From Sphingomonas phyllosphaerae 5.2 (lineage in GTDB: Bacteria; Pseudomonadota; Alphaproteobacteria; Sphingomonadales; Sphingomonadaceae): a DNA stretch of 64,000 nucleotides. Shown here piece after piece: positions 15,364-24,384 of the stretch. Every line of letters begins with the position of its first letter. The first letter of the stretch is position 1. The position numbers and the translations under genes were made by a program. The DNA lies in contig NZ_ATTI01000001.1 in NCBI RefSeq assembly GCF_000419605.1, positions 1,708,501-1,772,500 of the forward strand. The letters run 5' to 3'. The notes beneath the pieces are model-generated. The model searched no databases, had not been told where the DNA came from, and was given only the letters and a program-made list of their open reading frames with translations.

Positions 15364-16626
15364 TCACGCGCCGAACAATTCCAGCTGCTGGCGCGCAGGC
15401 CGCGGCGCGACCAGCGGTTTCAGCTCGGCCTGGTCTGCCAGTACCACCGGTCGCCAGTCCTCCGCGATGATGAACGGCCGGATGCGCGCGATCGACACCG
15501 TCAACCGCGCGACATCGTCGAGCCGCAACCGCCGCCAGCGCCGCGCCGCTAGGATGCTCTTGACCGCCTTGGTGCCCAGTCCCGGCACACGCCACAGCAT
15601 CTCTCGCGACGCCCGGTTTACGTCGACCGGGAAGTGCTCACGAAACTTCAACGCCCACGCCAGCTTGGGATCGATATCCAGCGGCAGCATTCCCGTTGCC
15701 GTATCGGTCGCCGCCACCACTTCGCCTGGTTGAAAGCCGTAGAAACGCATCAGCCAGTCCGACTGATACAGTCGATGCTCGCGCATCAACGGCGGACGTT
15801 GCAGCGGCAGGACGCTCGATGCATCGGGGATCGGGCTGAACGCCGAGTAATAGACGCGCCGCAAACCGAAGCGATCGTAGAGCGTCGACGCCTTGGTCAC
15901 GATGTCGCCGTCGGTCGCGGCATCCGCGCCGACGATCATCTGCGTCGATTGCTCCGCGGGTGCGAAGCGTGGCGCGGACTTGTAGCGGGTGCGTGCATCG
16001 GCCGTATCGTCGATAGCAGTGCGCATCTCGCCCATCGCGCCCTCGATCCGCGCTTCGCTCTTCTCGGGCGCCAGCCGCTTCAACCCGCCGACCGTCGGCA
16101 GCTCGACGTTGATCGAGACGCGGTCGGCATAAAGCCCGGCCTGGTGCACCAGCTCCGGATCGGCATCGGGAATGGTCTTGAGATGGATATAGCCACGGAA
16201 GTTGTGATCCTCGCGCAACGATCGCGCGACCTCGACCAGCTGCTCCATCGTGTAATTGGAGGATTTGATGATCCCCGACGACAGGAACAGCCCCTCGATA
16301 TAATTGCGCCGATAGAAAGCGATCGTGAGGTTTACGACCTCCTGTGCCGTGAAGCGCGCGCGCCGCACGTTCGAGCTCTTGCGGTTGATGCAATAATGGC
16401 AGTCGAAGATGCAGCTGTTCGTCAACAGGATCTTCAACAACGAAATGCAGCGGCCATCGGGCGCATAGGCGTGGCAAATGCCCATCCCTTCCGTCGATCC
16501 CAGCCCCTTGCCGTCCGCCGAGTTACGCTTCGTGGTGCCCGACGACGCGCAGGACGCATCGTATTTCGCGGCGTCGGCGAGGATCTCCAGCTTCTGTTGT
16601 ACATCGAGCTGGGCCATCTGTTCCAT
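15364..16626 (-). CDS. Putative DNA modification/repair radical SAM protein
   Basis: A 420-residue radical SAM enzyme with the cluster motif CxxxCxxC at Cys72, Cys76 and Cys79 (NSCIFDCHYCINRKSS). Three further Cys precede it (residues 26, 51 and 60). Near the C-terminus, PVDVNRASREMLWRVPGLG followed by KAVKSIL is a helix-hairpin-helix DNA-binding motif. This matches the family described as a putative DNA modification/repair radical SAM protein found beside UdgX/DUF4130. It heads the reverse cassette radical SAM - hemerythrin - UdgX. Its ATG lies only two bases from the first ATG of the opposite-strand gene. Its reaction is not established. Confidence 0.9.
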   Translation of the reverse strand: MEQMAQLDVQQKLEILADAAKYDASCASSGTTKRNSADGKGLGSTEGMGICHAYAPDGRCISLLKILLTNSCIFDCHYCINRKSSNVRRARFTAQEVVNLTIAFYRRNYIEGLFLSSGIIKSSNYTMEQLVEVARSLREDHNFRGYIHLKTIPDADPELVHQAGLYADRVSINVELPTVGGLKRLAPEKSEARIEGAMGEMRTAIDDTADARTRYKSAPRFAPAEQSTQMIVGADAATDGDIVTKASTLYDRFGLRRVYYSAFSPIPDASSVLPLQRPPLMREHRLYQSDWLMRFYGFQPGEVVAATDTATGMLPLDIDPKLAWALKFREHFPVDVNRASREMLWRVPGLGTKAVKSILAARRWRRLRLDDVARLTVSIARIRPFIIAEDWRPVVLADQAELKPLVAPRPARQQLELFGA

Positions 16627-16628
16627 CT

Positions 16629-17924
16629 ATGTTCGAACTGGCGGCTTGTCGAGAGCGTATCGCTTTGCCAAAGATCAACACCGTGCAAAGGACCATCGAT
16701 CGGCTTGGCCCCAGCGGCCCGTATCTCGCGCTTGCACTAACGTGCCTGATCGGCTGGGGGTTCAAGGCGCATTGCGGTGCGGGCTGGACGGGCGCCGAAC
16801 AATATACCACGGGCTGCTACAGCGACGCCGTGCCGTTCTGGGGATTGCGTGGGCTGGCGGCAGGGCAGGTGCCGTACTTCCAGGCGCGGATGGAATATCC
16901 GGTGCTGACCGGCGCGCTGATCTGGTTCGAGGCGCTGGTCGCACGCGTGATCGGTGGGCGCGGCGCGGATGCCGCGGACTTCCTGAACGCCGTGACGCTG
17001 GGCAACGCAATCCTCGCCTTCGTCGTGCTGGAGTTTTTTCGCAACGCCGGTATCGGCCTGCGTCGTCAATATGGCTGGGCACTCGCGCCGCCTCTGGTGC
17101 TGTATCTCGGGCACAATTGGGATCTGCTGGCGGTGACGTTCGCGATTGCCGCGCTGCTCGCGGCGTGGCGCGCAGAGTCGGTAAAGGCGACTGGGCTGGC
17201 GGCGCTCGGCGGCGCGGCGAAGCTGTTCCCGATACTGATGCTTCCGCTGCTCGGGCTCGGTGCGTTAACGCACGCGGGGCGCTCGTGGCCGAAACGCATC
17301 GCCGGCGCGGCGCTGCTGGTTGCAGTCGCGGTCGGAGCGTGGGGCGCGGTGAACCTGCCGGTCGCCGCGCTCGCCTTCGAGAACTGGCGCGAGTTCTACG
17401 CCTTCTCCGGCGAGCGCGCCGGCACCGCCGCCAGCATCTGGGAATTGCTGGCGCAGTTCGGCTGGTGGGCGACCGATATACCGACCCGCAACTTCTGGTC
17501 GTTCGTGCTCTTCGCGGGCGGCGCGGCGACGATCGTCGCGGTCGGCTGGCGGCGGCACGGTGCGCGGCCGTGGTTGCTGTTCATGCCGGTGCTCGCGTGG
17601 TTCCTGCTGACGAACAAGGTGTATTCTCCGCAGTTCGATCTGTGGCTGTGGCCGATGATCGTGCTGACGGGCACGCGCGTGCGTGCGATGGCGCTGTTCC
17701 TGCTCGGTGACATCGCCGCCTATTTCGCCGAATTCTGGATGTTCGCCGGAATGGAGAATGCATGGCCCTCTGCGACGCAGCCCGACATCCTTGCCGCTGC
17801 GATCGTGCGCGGTGCCGCGATGCTGTGGCTGATCCACGGCGCGGTGCGCGATCCAGCCCCGGCGTGGGTCACTCGGCCGCGAGCAGCTCCGCAGCCTGAA
17901 GATCGACCGATACCAGACGGCTGA
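16629..17924 (+). CDS. Multi-spanning membrane protein, probable GT87-like glycosyltransferase
   Basis: A protein of up to 431 residues with about ten hydrophobic segments, resembling the GT-C superfamily DUF2029/GT87 mannosyltransferase-like group: an early acidic loop (GCYSDAVPFWGLRGLAAG, VPYFQARMEYP), and the later motif NKVYSPQFDLWLWPM. The true start may lie downstream of ATG 16629 (for example GTG 16683), since that ATG is almost abutting the divergent radical SAM start. The 3' end overlaps the 3' end of smc by 56 bases on opposite strands. Function is inferred only from the membrane-glycosyltransferase look. Confidence 0.7.
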   Translation: MFELAACRERIALPKINTVQRTIDRLGPSGPYLALALTCLIGWGFKAHCGAGWTGAEQYTTGCYSDAVPFWGLRGLAAGQVPYFQARMEYPVLTGALIWFEALVARVIGGRGADAADFLNAVTLGNAILAFVVLEFFRNAGIGLRRQYGWALAPPLVLYLGHNWDLLAVTFAIAALLAAWRAESVKATGLAALGGAAKLFPILMLPLLGLGALTHAGRSWPKRIAGAALLVAVAVGAWGAVNLPVAALAFENWREFYAFSGERAGTAASIWELLAQFGWWATDIPTRNFWSFVLFAGGAATIVAVGWRRHGARPWLLFMPVLAWFLLTNKVYSPQFDLWLWPMIVLTGTRVRAMALFLLGDIAAYFAEFWMFAGMENAWPSATQPDILAAAIVRGAAMLWLIHGAVRDPAPAWVTRPRAAPQPEDRPIPDG

Positions 17925-20900
17925 CGCCTTTCTCGACCATCGTCACCCCGAACAGGCGGTGCATGCGGCTCATCGTCACCGCATTGTGCGTGACGATCAG
18001 GTAGCGCGTGTCGGTCTCGCGGGTCATCCGGTCGAGCAGGTCGCAGAACCGCTCGATATTGGCATCGTCCAGCGGCGCGTCGACTTCGTCCAACACGCAG
18101 ATCGGCGCGGGATTGGTCAGGAATAGCCCGAAGATCAACGCGATCGCGGTCAACGCCTGCTCGCCGCCGGACAAAAGGGTCAGCGATTGCAGCCGCTTGC
18201 CCGGTGGCTGCGCCATGATCTCCAGCCCGGCCTCCAGCGGATCATCCGAATCGATCAGCGCCAGGTGCGCCTGTCCGCCGTCGAACAGCGTCGTGAACAG
18301 CCGCCGGAAATGTCCGTCGACCGCCTCGAACGCCGCCAGCAGGCGTTGCCGCCCCTCGCGATTGAGCGTCCCGATCGATCCGCGCAGCCGGTTTACGGCC
18401 TGGCCCAGCTCGTCGCGCTCGGCCGCGGTCGCAGTGCCGGCGCTCTCCAGCTCGGCCAATTCGCGCTCGGCGACCAAATTGACCGGACCCAGCCGCTCGC
18501 GGTCCATCATCAGCCGCTCATGCGCTGCCGATTCGTCGGCCGGCGTCGCGACGGCCGCGCTCTCGAACCCGACCTTCGCCGGCAGCAGCGGGGCCGGACA
18601 TTCGAACCTCTCCCCGGACACGCGCCCCATCTCGACCCGCCGCAGTTCGTGACCTTCGGCGCGCGCCGCCGCCCCGGCACGCGCCTCGCGCGCGCTCGCC
18701 AGCGCCTCGCCGGCGCGCGCCAGCGCTGCGTCGGCGGCACGCAGCGCGAGGTCCGCCTCGCGCTCCGCCGCTTGCGTCGCTTCGGCCGCCGCGCCTGCCG
18801 CGTGGTGCCGCGCTGCCAGCGCATCGATCTCCGCCGTCAGCGCCGCCGGCCGCTCGCCCAGTGTCGCGAGTTCGCCGTCGAGCGTCGCGGCTCGCGCGTC
18901 CATGTCCGCGATCCGCCGTGCCGCCTCGCCCGCGCGGGTCCGCCAGCCGTCCGCCTCCGCCGCAGCACCAAGCCGGCGTGCGCGCGCGTCGGACAGCGTC
19001 CGCTCCTGCGTGCTGCGGTCGGCGCGCGCCAGCGCGACATGCGCGCGCGCCGCCTCCGCTTCGCCGCGCAGCCGCGCCGTCGCGCCCGCCGCCGTCGCTC
19101 CGTCGGGCAGCGCCGTCAGCGCGTCCGCCGCGCGTTCCTGCTCGGCCAGCGCGGCCGCAGCCTCGCCCGTCACCCGTGCCGCACGCGCCGCGAGGTCGGT
19201 GCGCTGCCCGGCAAGCCGCTCGATCAGCGCCACGGCGCGATCCTCATCGCGCTGGGCATCGCGCGCGTCGCGCTCCGCCTGCGTCAGCAGCGCCCGCGCC
19301 GATTGGGCCGCCGCCCGTGCCCGCGCGATCCGCTCGTCCAGCCTTGCGCGCCGCGCCACGGCGGCATCGACTGTTGCCAGCGCCGCCGGCCGCTCCGCCT
19401 CCAGCGCCGCCAGCCGGTTGAGCCGCTGCAAGCGCTCCGCCGCCGCGACCCCGCCGGTGTCGCTGAAATAACCGTCCCAGCGCCGCACCCGGCCGTCGCG
19501 GGTCACCAGCCGCTGCCCGGCCTGCAGCACCTGTCCGGCATCCGCCTCCACCACGAACACCTGCGACAGCCGCCGCCCCAACGCCGGCGGCGCCGTAACC
19601 CGTGCGGCAAGCGGCAGGGTGCCAACCGGGGGAGCCGGGTCCGCTGGATCGACGTCGGCGCCGGTCCACTCGGCCAGCGCCGTTTCCAGCTCGTCGCCCA
19701 TTGCCGCCGCCAACGCGCGCTCGAACCCCGGCTCGGCGCGCACCGCATCCAGCAAGCGGTCGCCCTCGCGCGCCGTCGCGAGCGTCAACGCGGTGACCTC
19801 GCCGTCCAGTGCGGCCAGCGCAGCCAACGCCGCCGCACGCGCCGCCTCGGCGGGGTCACGCTCCTCGCGCGCCTCCGCCTCGCTCGTCTCGCCCCAGTTC
19901 AGCGCCGCCTGCGCCTTGCCAGCCTGCGCCTGTGCCGCGGCGATCGCCGTTTGCGCCAGGCCGCGCTGCGCCTCCAGCACCGCCGGGTCGTCGAGCGCCT
20001 CGATCGCCGTCGCCAACTGGATCGCCTCATGCCGCGCGCGTTCGTGCCGCGCCGCCGCCGCAGCGTGCGCGGCCGTCGCGACGCGCCGCTCTGCCGCTTC
20101 CGCCGCCTCGGCAGACATCGCCTGCGCCAGCGCGACCTCGACATCGCGCGCGCGCCGCTCCGCTTCCGCCAGCGTTGTATCCAGAGCCGGCAGCGCCGCC
20201 GTGCCTTCCGCGACGCGCCGGTCGAGTTCCTCGGCCTCCGCCGCCAGTCGCGCCAGCGCCGCCGCCGCGTCATGCGCCAGCGCATCCTCACGCGCGCGAT
20301 CCTCGTCGATCCGCGCACGCGCCTCCTGCATCTCGCCGAGCCGCCGCTCGACCCCGTGGCGCTGCTCGTGCGCACGCGTCAACCGGTGCGCGACCTCACC
20401 CGCCGCATCGCGTGCCGCCAGCGCCGCATCGCGCGCCGCGACATGCCGGGCGGCCTCCGCATGCTGCGCCTCCTGCGCCGCCGCGCTCGCCGCTGTCGCG
20501 AGCGCGGCCGCCGCCTCCGCCGCTTCGGCCTCGCCCTTCGCCGCGGTTGCCGCCGCCGCCGCATCGCGCCACCGCGCGAAGATCATTCGCCCCTCGGCGA
20601 CCCGGATCTGCTCGGAAAACAGGCGATAACGCTCCGCCGCGCGCGCCTGCCGCCGCAGCGCCGCGACCCGCGTCGATTGATCCGCCAGCAGCTCGTCAAG
20701 CCGCGCCAGATTGGCTTCGGTCGCCCGCAGCCGCGTCTCGGCATCCTTGCGCCGTACGTGCAGCCCGGCGATCCCTGCCGCTTCCTCCAGCATCGCCCGG
20801 CGCTCGGCAGGGCGCGCGGCGATCACCGCACCGATCCGGTTCTGGCTGACCAGGGCGGGGGAATGCGCGCCGGTCGCGGCATCGGCGAACAGGAGCTGCA

Positions 20901-21261
20901 CGTCCTTGGCGCGCACATCGCGGCCATCGATGCGATACGCCGAGCCCGCGCCGCGCTCGATCCGCCGTACGACCTCGCTCTCCTCGGGGCCGTCCGGCCC
21001 GTCGCGCTCGGCGAGCAGCGCCACCTCGGCGAAGTCGCGCGGCGGACGTGTCGCGGTGCCCGCGAAGATCACGTCCTCCATCCCGGCGCCGCGCATCGAC
21101 CGCGCGCTGTTCTCGCCCATCGTCCAGCGCAGCGCTTCGAGGAGGTTCGATTTGCCGCAGCCGTTGGGGCCGACGACGCCGGTCAGTCCGGGTTCGATCC
21201 GCAGGTCGGCGGGATCGACGAAGCTCTTGAACCCGGACAGGCGCAGGCGTTTTATCCGCAT
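17869..21261 (-). CDS. smc: Chromosome segregation protein SMC
   Basis: An 1130-residue SMC ATPase that loops and condenses DNA. The N-terminal head has the Walker A GPNGCGKSN at about residue 32; two very long Ala/Glu/Arg-rich coiled coils flank a central hinge (around residues 500-610); the C-terminal head has LLSGGEQALTAIALIF (ABC signature) and ICVLDEVDAPLDDAN (Walker B). Start ATG 21261 (MRIKRLRLSGFKSFVDP) is chosen because family proteins begin here. It is preceded by dciA and two dsbA-like genes, a conserved alphaproteobacterial order. The gene produces long spurious open frames on the other strand because of its Ala-rich codons. Confidence 0.96.
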   Translation of the reverse strand: MRIKRLRLSGFKSFVDPADLRIEPGLTGVVGPNGCGKSNLLEALRWTMGENSARSMRGAGMEDVIFAGTATRPPRDFAEVALLAERDGPDGPEESEVVRRIERGAGSAYRIDGRDVRAKDVQLLFADAATGAHSPALVSQNRIGAVIAARPAERRAMLEEAAGIAGLHVRRKDAETRLRATEANLARLDELLADQSTRVAALRRQARAAERYRLFSEQIRVAEGRMIFARWRDAAAAATAAKGEAEAAEAAAALATAASAAAQEAQHAEAARHVAARDAALAARDAAGEVAHRLTRAHEQRHGVERRLGEMQEARARIDEDRAREDALAHDAAAALARLAAEAEELDRRVAEGTAALPALDTTLAEAERRARDVEVALAQAMSAEAAEAAERRVATAAHAAAAARHERARHEAIQLATAIEALDDPAVLEAQRGLAQTAIAAAQAQAGKAQAALNWGETSEAEAREERDPAEAARAAALAALAALDGEVTALTLATAREGDRLLDAVRAEPGFERALAAAMGDELETALAEWTGADVDPADPAPPVGTLPLAARVTAPPALGRRLSQVFVVEADAGQVLQAGQRLVTRDGRVRRWDGYFSDTGGVAAAERLQRLNRLAALEAERPAALATVDAAVARRARLDERIARARAAAQSARALLTQAERDARDAQRDEDRAVALIERLAGQRTDLAARAARVTGEAAAALAEQERAADALTALPDGATAAGATARLRGEAEAARAHVALARADRSTQERTLSDARARRLGAAAEADGWRTRAGEAARRIADMDARAATLDGELATLGERPAALTAEIDALAARHHAAGAAAEATQAAEREADLALRAADAALARAGEALASAREARAGAAARAEGHELRRVEMGRVSGERFECPAPLLPAKVGFESAAVATPADESAAHERLMMDRERLGPVNLVAERELAELESAGTATAAERDELGQAVNRLRGSIGTLNREGRQRLLAAFEAVDGHFRRLFTTLFDGGQAHLALIDSDDPLEAGLEIMAQPPGKRLQSLTLLSGGEQALTAIALIFGLFLTNPAPICVLDEVDAPLDDANIERFCDLLDRMTRETDTRYLIVTHNAVTMSRMHRLFGVTMVEKGVSRLVSVDLQAAELLAAE

Positions 21262-21339
21262 GGCGTCGTCCGGCTCACGACGGCAGCGCCATCGCACGCA
21301 GGCGGTGGGGGCAGGCGCGCATCGCCCCGCCCCCGCTCA

Positions 21340-21361
21340 GGCGTCCGTGGCGAGGGACGCC
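21340..21361 (-). terminator. Hairpin downstream of the DsbA-like lipoprotein gene
   Basis: A 7-bp stem GGCGTCC/GGACGCC with an 8-base loop begins eight bases after the stop of the gene ending at 21370. There is no T tract, so termination is plausible but unproven. A second GC-rich stem (GGGGGC/GCCCCC, about 21307-21334) follows. Confidence 0.4.
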
Positions 21362-21369
21362 CGCCCGCA

Positions 21370-22125
21370 TCACGCGCCCGCGTTCTTCAGCGCACCCTCG
21401 ACCTGCGCCCACGTCACGCCGTCCACTTTCGCGCCGTTCAGGATGAAGGTCGGCGTGCCGGTGACGCCATTCTTGTCGCTGCCGTCCTGCATCAACTTGG
21501 TCAACGCATCGATCGCCTTGGCATCCGTCAGGCACGCGCGCGCCTGCGCCTCGGGGACGCCGCGCTGCTGGATGAACTCGAGGAAGCCCATCTTCTCGGC
21601 CCATGCGGTCGCGACCTGGGCCGGCGCGGCATTCTGGGTCTGCTGCAGGAACGCCTGATCCTGCGCAATCTTCATCTGCGTATCCAGGAACTTGGGCTGG
21701 TCGATATACATCTGCTCCAGGATCGGGAAGAACGGCTGCGGCCCCGCGCAACGCCCCAGCAACGCCGCGGCGAGATCGGGCGGGCCGTGGACCAGGAAGT
21801 CGCGGAACTCGTACGACACCTTGCCGCTCTTGACGTAATTCTCCTCCAGCGGACGCATGCCGGTCTGGCCGAACGCGCCGCATGTCGGGCACGTCCGAGA
21901 TCCGTATTCGACCAGCTTCAGCGTCGCGTCGGGATTGCCCATCACGTAGCCGCCGGCCGGCGTGACCGACACCACCTGCGTCCAGTCCTGCCCGGCCGGT
22001 GCCGCCACCGCCTTCACCGATCCGGCCGGCGCGGTCGGCGTGCTGCTGTTGCCGTCGCCCGCACCGCTGCCGCAGCCGGCGAGCAGCGCCAGCGTCGCGG
22101 CGAGGGGGATTGCCATACGCTTCAT
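21370..22125 (-). CDS. DsbA-like thioredoxin-fold lipoprotein
   Basis: Start ATG 22125 is favoured by GGAG eight bases upstream; an in-frame ATG at 22146 overlaps the previous stop. The N-terminus is a lipoprotein signal with lipobox LLAGC. The DsbA/thioredoxin_4 fold follows: KLVEYGSRTCPTCGAFG with redox CPTC, a helical insert, and TGTPTFILNGAKVDG containing the cis-Pro. At 251 residues it would catalyse disulfide exchange in the periplasm while anchored to a membrane. It lies in an operon dciA - dsbA - this gene, ahead of smc. Confidence 0.9.
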   Translation of the reverse strand: MKRMAIPLAATLALLAGCGSGAGDGNSSTPTAPAGSVKAVAAPAGQDWTQVVSVTPAGGYVMGNPDATLKLVEYGSRTCPTCGAFGQTGMRPLEENYVKSGKVSYEFRDFLVHGPPDLAAALLGRCAGPQPFFPILEQMYIDQPKFLDTQMKIAQDQAFLQQTQNAAPAQVATAWAEKMGFLEFIQQRGVPEAQARACLTDAKAIDALTKLMQDGSDKNGVTGTPTFILNGAKVDGVTWAQVEGALKNAGA

Positions 22126-22142
22126 CCGTGTCACTCCGTCGC

Positions 22143-22805
22143 TCATTTCGCACCGGCCGCGCGCAATTGCGGCTGCAACTCCGCCCAGCCGACATTCTGG
22201 ATCAGCCGCCCGTTGATCTCGAAGGCGGGCGTGCCCTGTACCTTGCTGGTCGCTTCCGACACCGCGATCGTCCGCTTCACGGCGGCATCGTTGGCGAAGC
22301 ACGCTGCGATCGCGGCGGCCGGAGCCCCGGCCTCGCGCGCGATCGCCGGCAACCCGGCGCCCTCGGCGACCGCGGAAAGCTGTGCCAGCTGCGGCCAACT
22401 CTTCACGCGCTCGCGATTGCCCTCGGCCCATGCGGCGGCGCGCTCATACCATTGTTCCTGCCGCGCGAAGAACGCGGCATGCACCTTGGGGAAGGCCGCG
22501 GCGCCGGCGCAGCGCGCCAGCGTCGCCGCCGCCAGGTCGATCCCGTCATGCACCTGATTGCGGATCTCGACGCTGGTCGATCCCGAACGGACCATCGCGT
22601 CCAGCGTCGCGTCTGCTTCCTTCTCGAAATGCGCGCAATGCGGGCACGTGTAGCTGACGTACTCCACCAGCTTCACCCGCGCCTTGGGATTGCCGATCAG
22701 GTAGCTGCCGGAGGCGACGGGCGTGGCGACCGCGGTCCACGGACGCGGTGCGGTCGCCGCGACCAGCGCGACGGCGGAGAGCAGGGGGAGCAGGAAGCGC
22801 GTCAT
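22143..22805 (-). CDS. DsbA-like periplasmic thiol:disulfide oxidoreductase
   Basis: A 220-residue protein with a signal peptide (MTRFLLPLLSAVALVAATAP) and the DsbA-type fold: YLIGNPKARVKLVEYVSYTC onward with active site CPHC, and VQGTPAFEINGRLI with the cis-Pro. The start ATG 22805 overlaps the dciA stop by ATGA. The CPHC dipeptide is the one found in classic oxidising DsbA, unlike CPTC in the neighbouring paralogue, so the two may differ in redox potential or substrate. Redox partner is probably the DsbB at 10.0 kb. Confidence 0.92.
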   Translation of the reverse strand: MTRFLLPLLSAVALVAATAPRPWTAVATPVASGSYLIGNPKARVKLVEYVSYTCPHCAHFEKEADATLDAMVRSGSTSVEIRNQVHDGIDLAAATLARCAGAAAFPKVHAAFFARQEQWYERAAAWAEGNRERVKSWPQLAQLSAVAEGAGLPAIAREAGAPAAAIAACFANDAAVKRTIAVSEATSKVQGTPAFEINGRLIQNVGWAELQPQLRAAGAK

Positions 22806-23317
22806 CGGACCTTCGGCAGCACGGGGCGGGGGGCGGCGACGCCGGAGGCGAGCGCCTCCAGCACGGCCTTCAACTCGGGATCGGCGATGGTGCGCAGGCT
22901 CTGCCCCATCTCCGCAGGGGCGGGCACCAGCGACGGCGGCGCGCGGCGCTCCGGCCGTCGCGTCACCTCGCCCTGCCGGATCGCGACGCGCACCACCGCG
23001 GCGTAGCCGAAGAAGCGGTTCACGCGCTCGATGATCTCGGCGCTCAGGTGGCTCATCATCGGGGCATGTGCACCGCGCACGGTCAGCGTCAGGACGCCGT
23101 CCTGTTTCTTGCCCATCGGAAAACGGATCGATTCGGGGGTGCTGGCCGATGCGAGTCGCTCGCCGACGATCTCCGGCCAGCGCGTCACGATTGCCGATTG
23201 TACGAAGCCGAAACGGCGGAACGCCGCGCCGCCGACGCTCGGCAGCAGTTCGGCGACCTGCCGCGAACGGTTGTGGCGCGGGGATTCGGAAGGTGGATCG
23301 CCGGCGCGCTTGCTCAT
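22802..23317 (-). CDS. dciA: DciA-type helicase-loading protein (DUF721)
   Basis: DciA proteins help load the replicative helicase in bacteria that lack DnaC. The domain is recognised by FGFVQSAIVTRWPEIVGERLA followed by a beta-rich half (DGVLTLTVRGAHAPMM, INRFFGY-like NRFFGYAAVVRVAI). The protein has 171 residues from ATG 23317; ATG 23329 is a possible alternative. Its C-terminal part (about 45 residues) is a Pro-rich linker and a short conserved helix (PELKAVLEALASGV). It is divergent from mutY and first in the reverse operon leading to smc. Confidence 0.85.
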   Translation of the reverse strand: MSKRAGDPPSESPRHNRSRQVAELLPSVGGAAFRRFGFVQSAIVTRWPEIVGERLASASTPESIRFPMGKKQDGVLTLTVRGAHAPMMSHLSAEIIERVNRFFGYAAVVRVAIRQGEVTRRPERRAPPSLVPAPAEMGQSLRTIADPELKAVLEALASGVAAPRPVLPKVR

Positions 23318-23343
23318 TCCACTGCCCATGCCATAGCCGGGGC

Positions 23344-24384
23344 ATGGACGCCAAGCACCGGATCGACATCGCGACGCCGTTGCTGGACTGGTATGACCAT
23401 CATCGCCGCGACTTGCCGTGGCGCGCGCCGCCCGGCGAGCTGCCCGATCCGTACCGCGTCTGGCTCAGCGAAGTGATGCTCCAGCAGACGACCGTCGCCA
23501 CCGTCCGCCCGCGTTTTACGGAATGGACGCGCCGCTGGCCGACATTCGCGGATCTCGCCGCCGCCGACGAGGGCGATGTGATGGCCGCCTGGGCGGGCCT
23601 CGGTTATTATGCCCGGGCGCGCAATCTGCTCGCCGCCGCACGCACGATCGCCGTGGATCATGCCGGGGAGTTGCCCGATACCGAGTCGGCGCTTCGGGCG
23701 CTGCCCGGCTTTGGTGATTATACCGCCGCCGCCGTGGCCGCGATCGCCTTCGGGCGCCGCGCGGTGGTGGTGGATGCCAATGTCGAGCGTGTCGTCGCGC
23801 GGCTGTTCGCGATCGGCGTGTCGCTCCCCGCCGCACGCAAGCCGATCCGCGCCGCCGCCGCTTCGATCACGCCCGATGCGCGCGCCGGCGATTTCGCGCA
23901 GGCGGTGATGGACCTCGGCTCGGCGATCTGCACGCCGCGCCGTCCGCGCTGTCTGCTGTGCCCGCTGCAGCATGCCTGCGCCGCGCAGGCCGCCGGCCTG
24001 GCAGAGGCGTTTCCGGTCAAGAAGCCGAAGGCCGCCCGGCCGCACCGCCACGGCACGATCTTCTGGTTGCAACGCGGCGACGCGGTGCTGCTGGTTCGCC
24101 GTCCGGACAAGGGGCTGCTCGGTGGGATGCGGGCGTTCCCGACCGGGGCGTGGACCGACACGCCGCCACTGCTCGCGGATGCGCCCGCCATTGCCGATTG
24201 GCGTATGCTGGACGAGCAGGTTGTGCACGGCTTCACGCATTTCACGATCGACCTGGCCGTCGCGGTGGCGCACACAGCGGCCGCGAGCAACGCGGGCGAA
24301 TGGTGGCCGGTGGCGCGGCTGGACGAGGCCGGTTTGCCGACGGTGTTCGCGAAGGCGGCGGATGTGGTGAGGAGATGCGCATGA
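23344..24384 (+). CDS. mutY: A/G-specific adenine DNA glycosylase
   Basis: MutY removes adenine mispaired with 8-oxoguanine. The 346-residue protein has the catalytic Glu in SEVMLQQTTV, the helix-hairpin-helix LPGFGDYTAAAVAAIAFG followed by catalytic Asp in VVVDANVERV, and the 4Fe-4S loop C-x6-C-x2-C-x5-C (CTPRRPRCLLCPLQHAC). The C-terminal third is a MutT-like domain for 8-oxoG recognition. Start ATG 23344 is in the conserved position; the frame extends upstream across dciA without family similarity. The following serine hydrolase gene overlaps its stop by ATGA. Confidence 0.95.
   Translation: MDAKHRIDIATPLLDWYDHHRRDLPWRAPPGELPDPYRVWLSEVMLQQTTVATVRPRFTEWTRRWPTFADLAAADEGDVMAAWAGLGYYARARNLLAAARTIAVDHAGELPDTESALRALPGFGDYTAAAVAAIAFGRRAVVVDANVERVVARLFAIGVSLPAARKPIRAAAASITPDARAGDFAQAVMDLGSAICTPRRPRCLLCPLQHACAAQAAGLAEAFPVKKPKAARPHRHGTIFWLQRGDAVLLVRRPDKGLLGGMRAFPTGAWTDTPPLLADAPAIADWRMLDEQVVHGFTHFTIDLAVAVAHTAAASNAGEWWPVARLDEAGLPTVFAKAADVVRRCA

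Noticed and set aside
13418-15733. Forward open frame of about 770 codons opposite udgX, hemerythrin and the radical SAM gene
   Set aside because: It crosses three convincing genes on the other strand and its product is low in recognisable structure.
18187-22557. Very long forward open frame (about 1456 codons) across smc and the dsbA genes
   Set aside because: It is antisense to smc, whose Ala/Glu/Arg-rich codons in GC-rich DNA keep the opposite frame open. The translation is Arg-rich and has no motifs.
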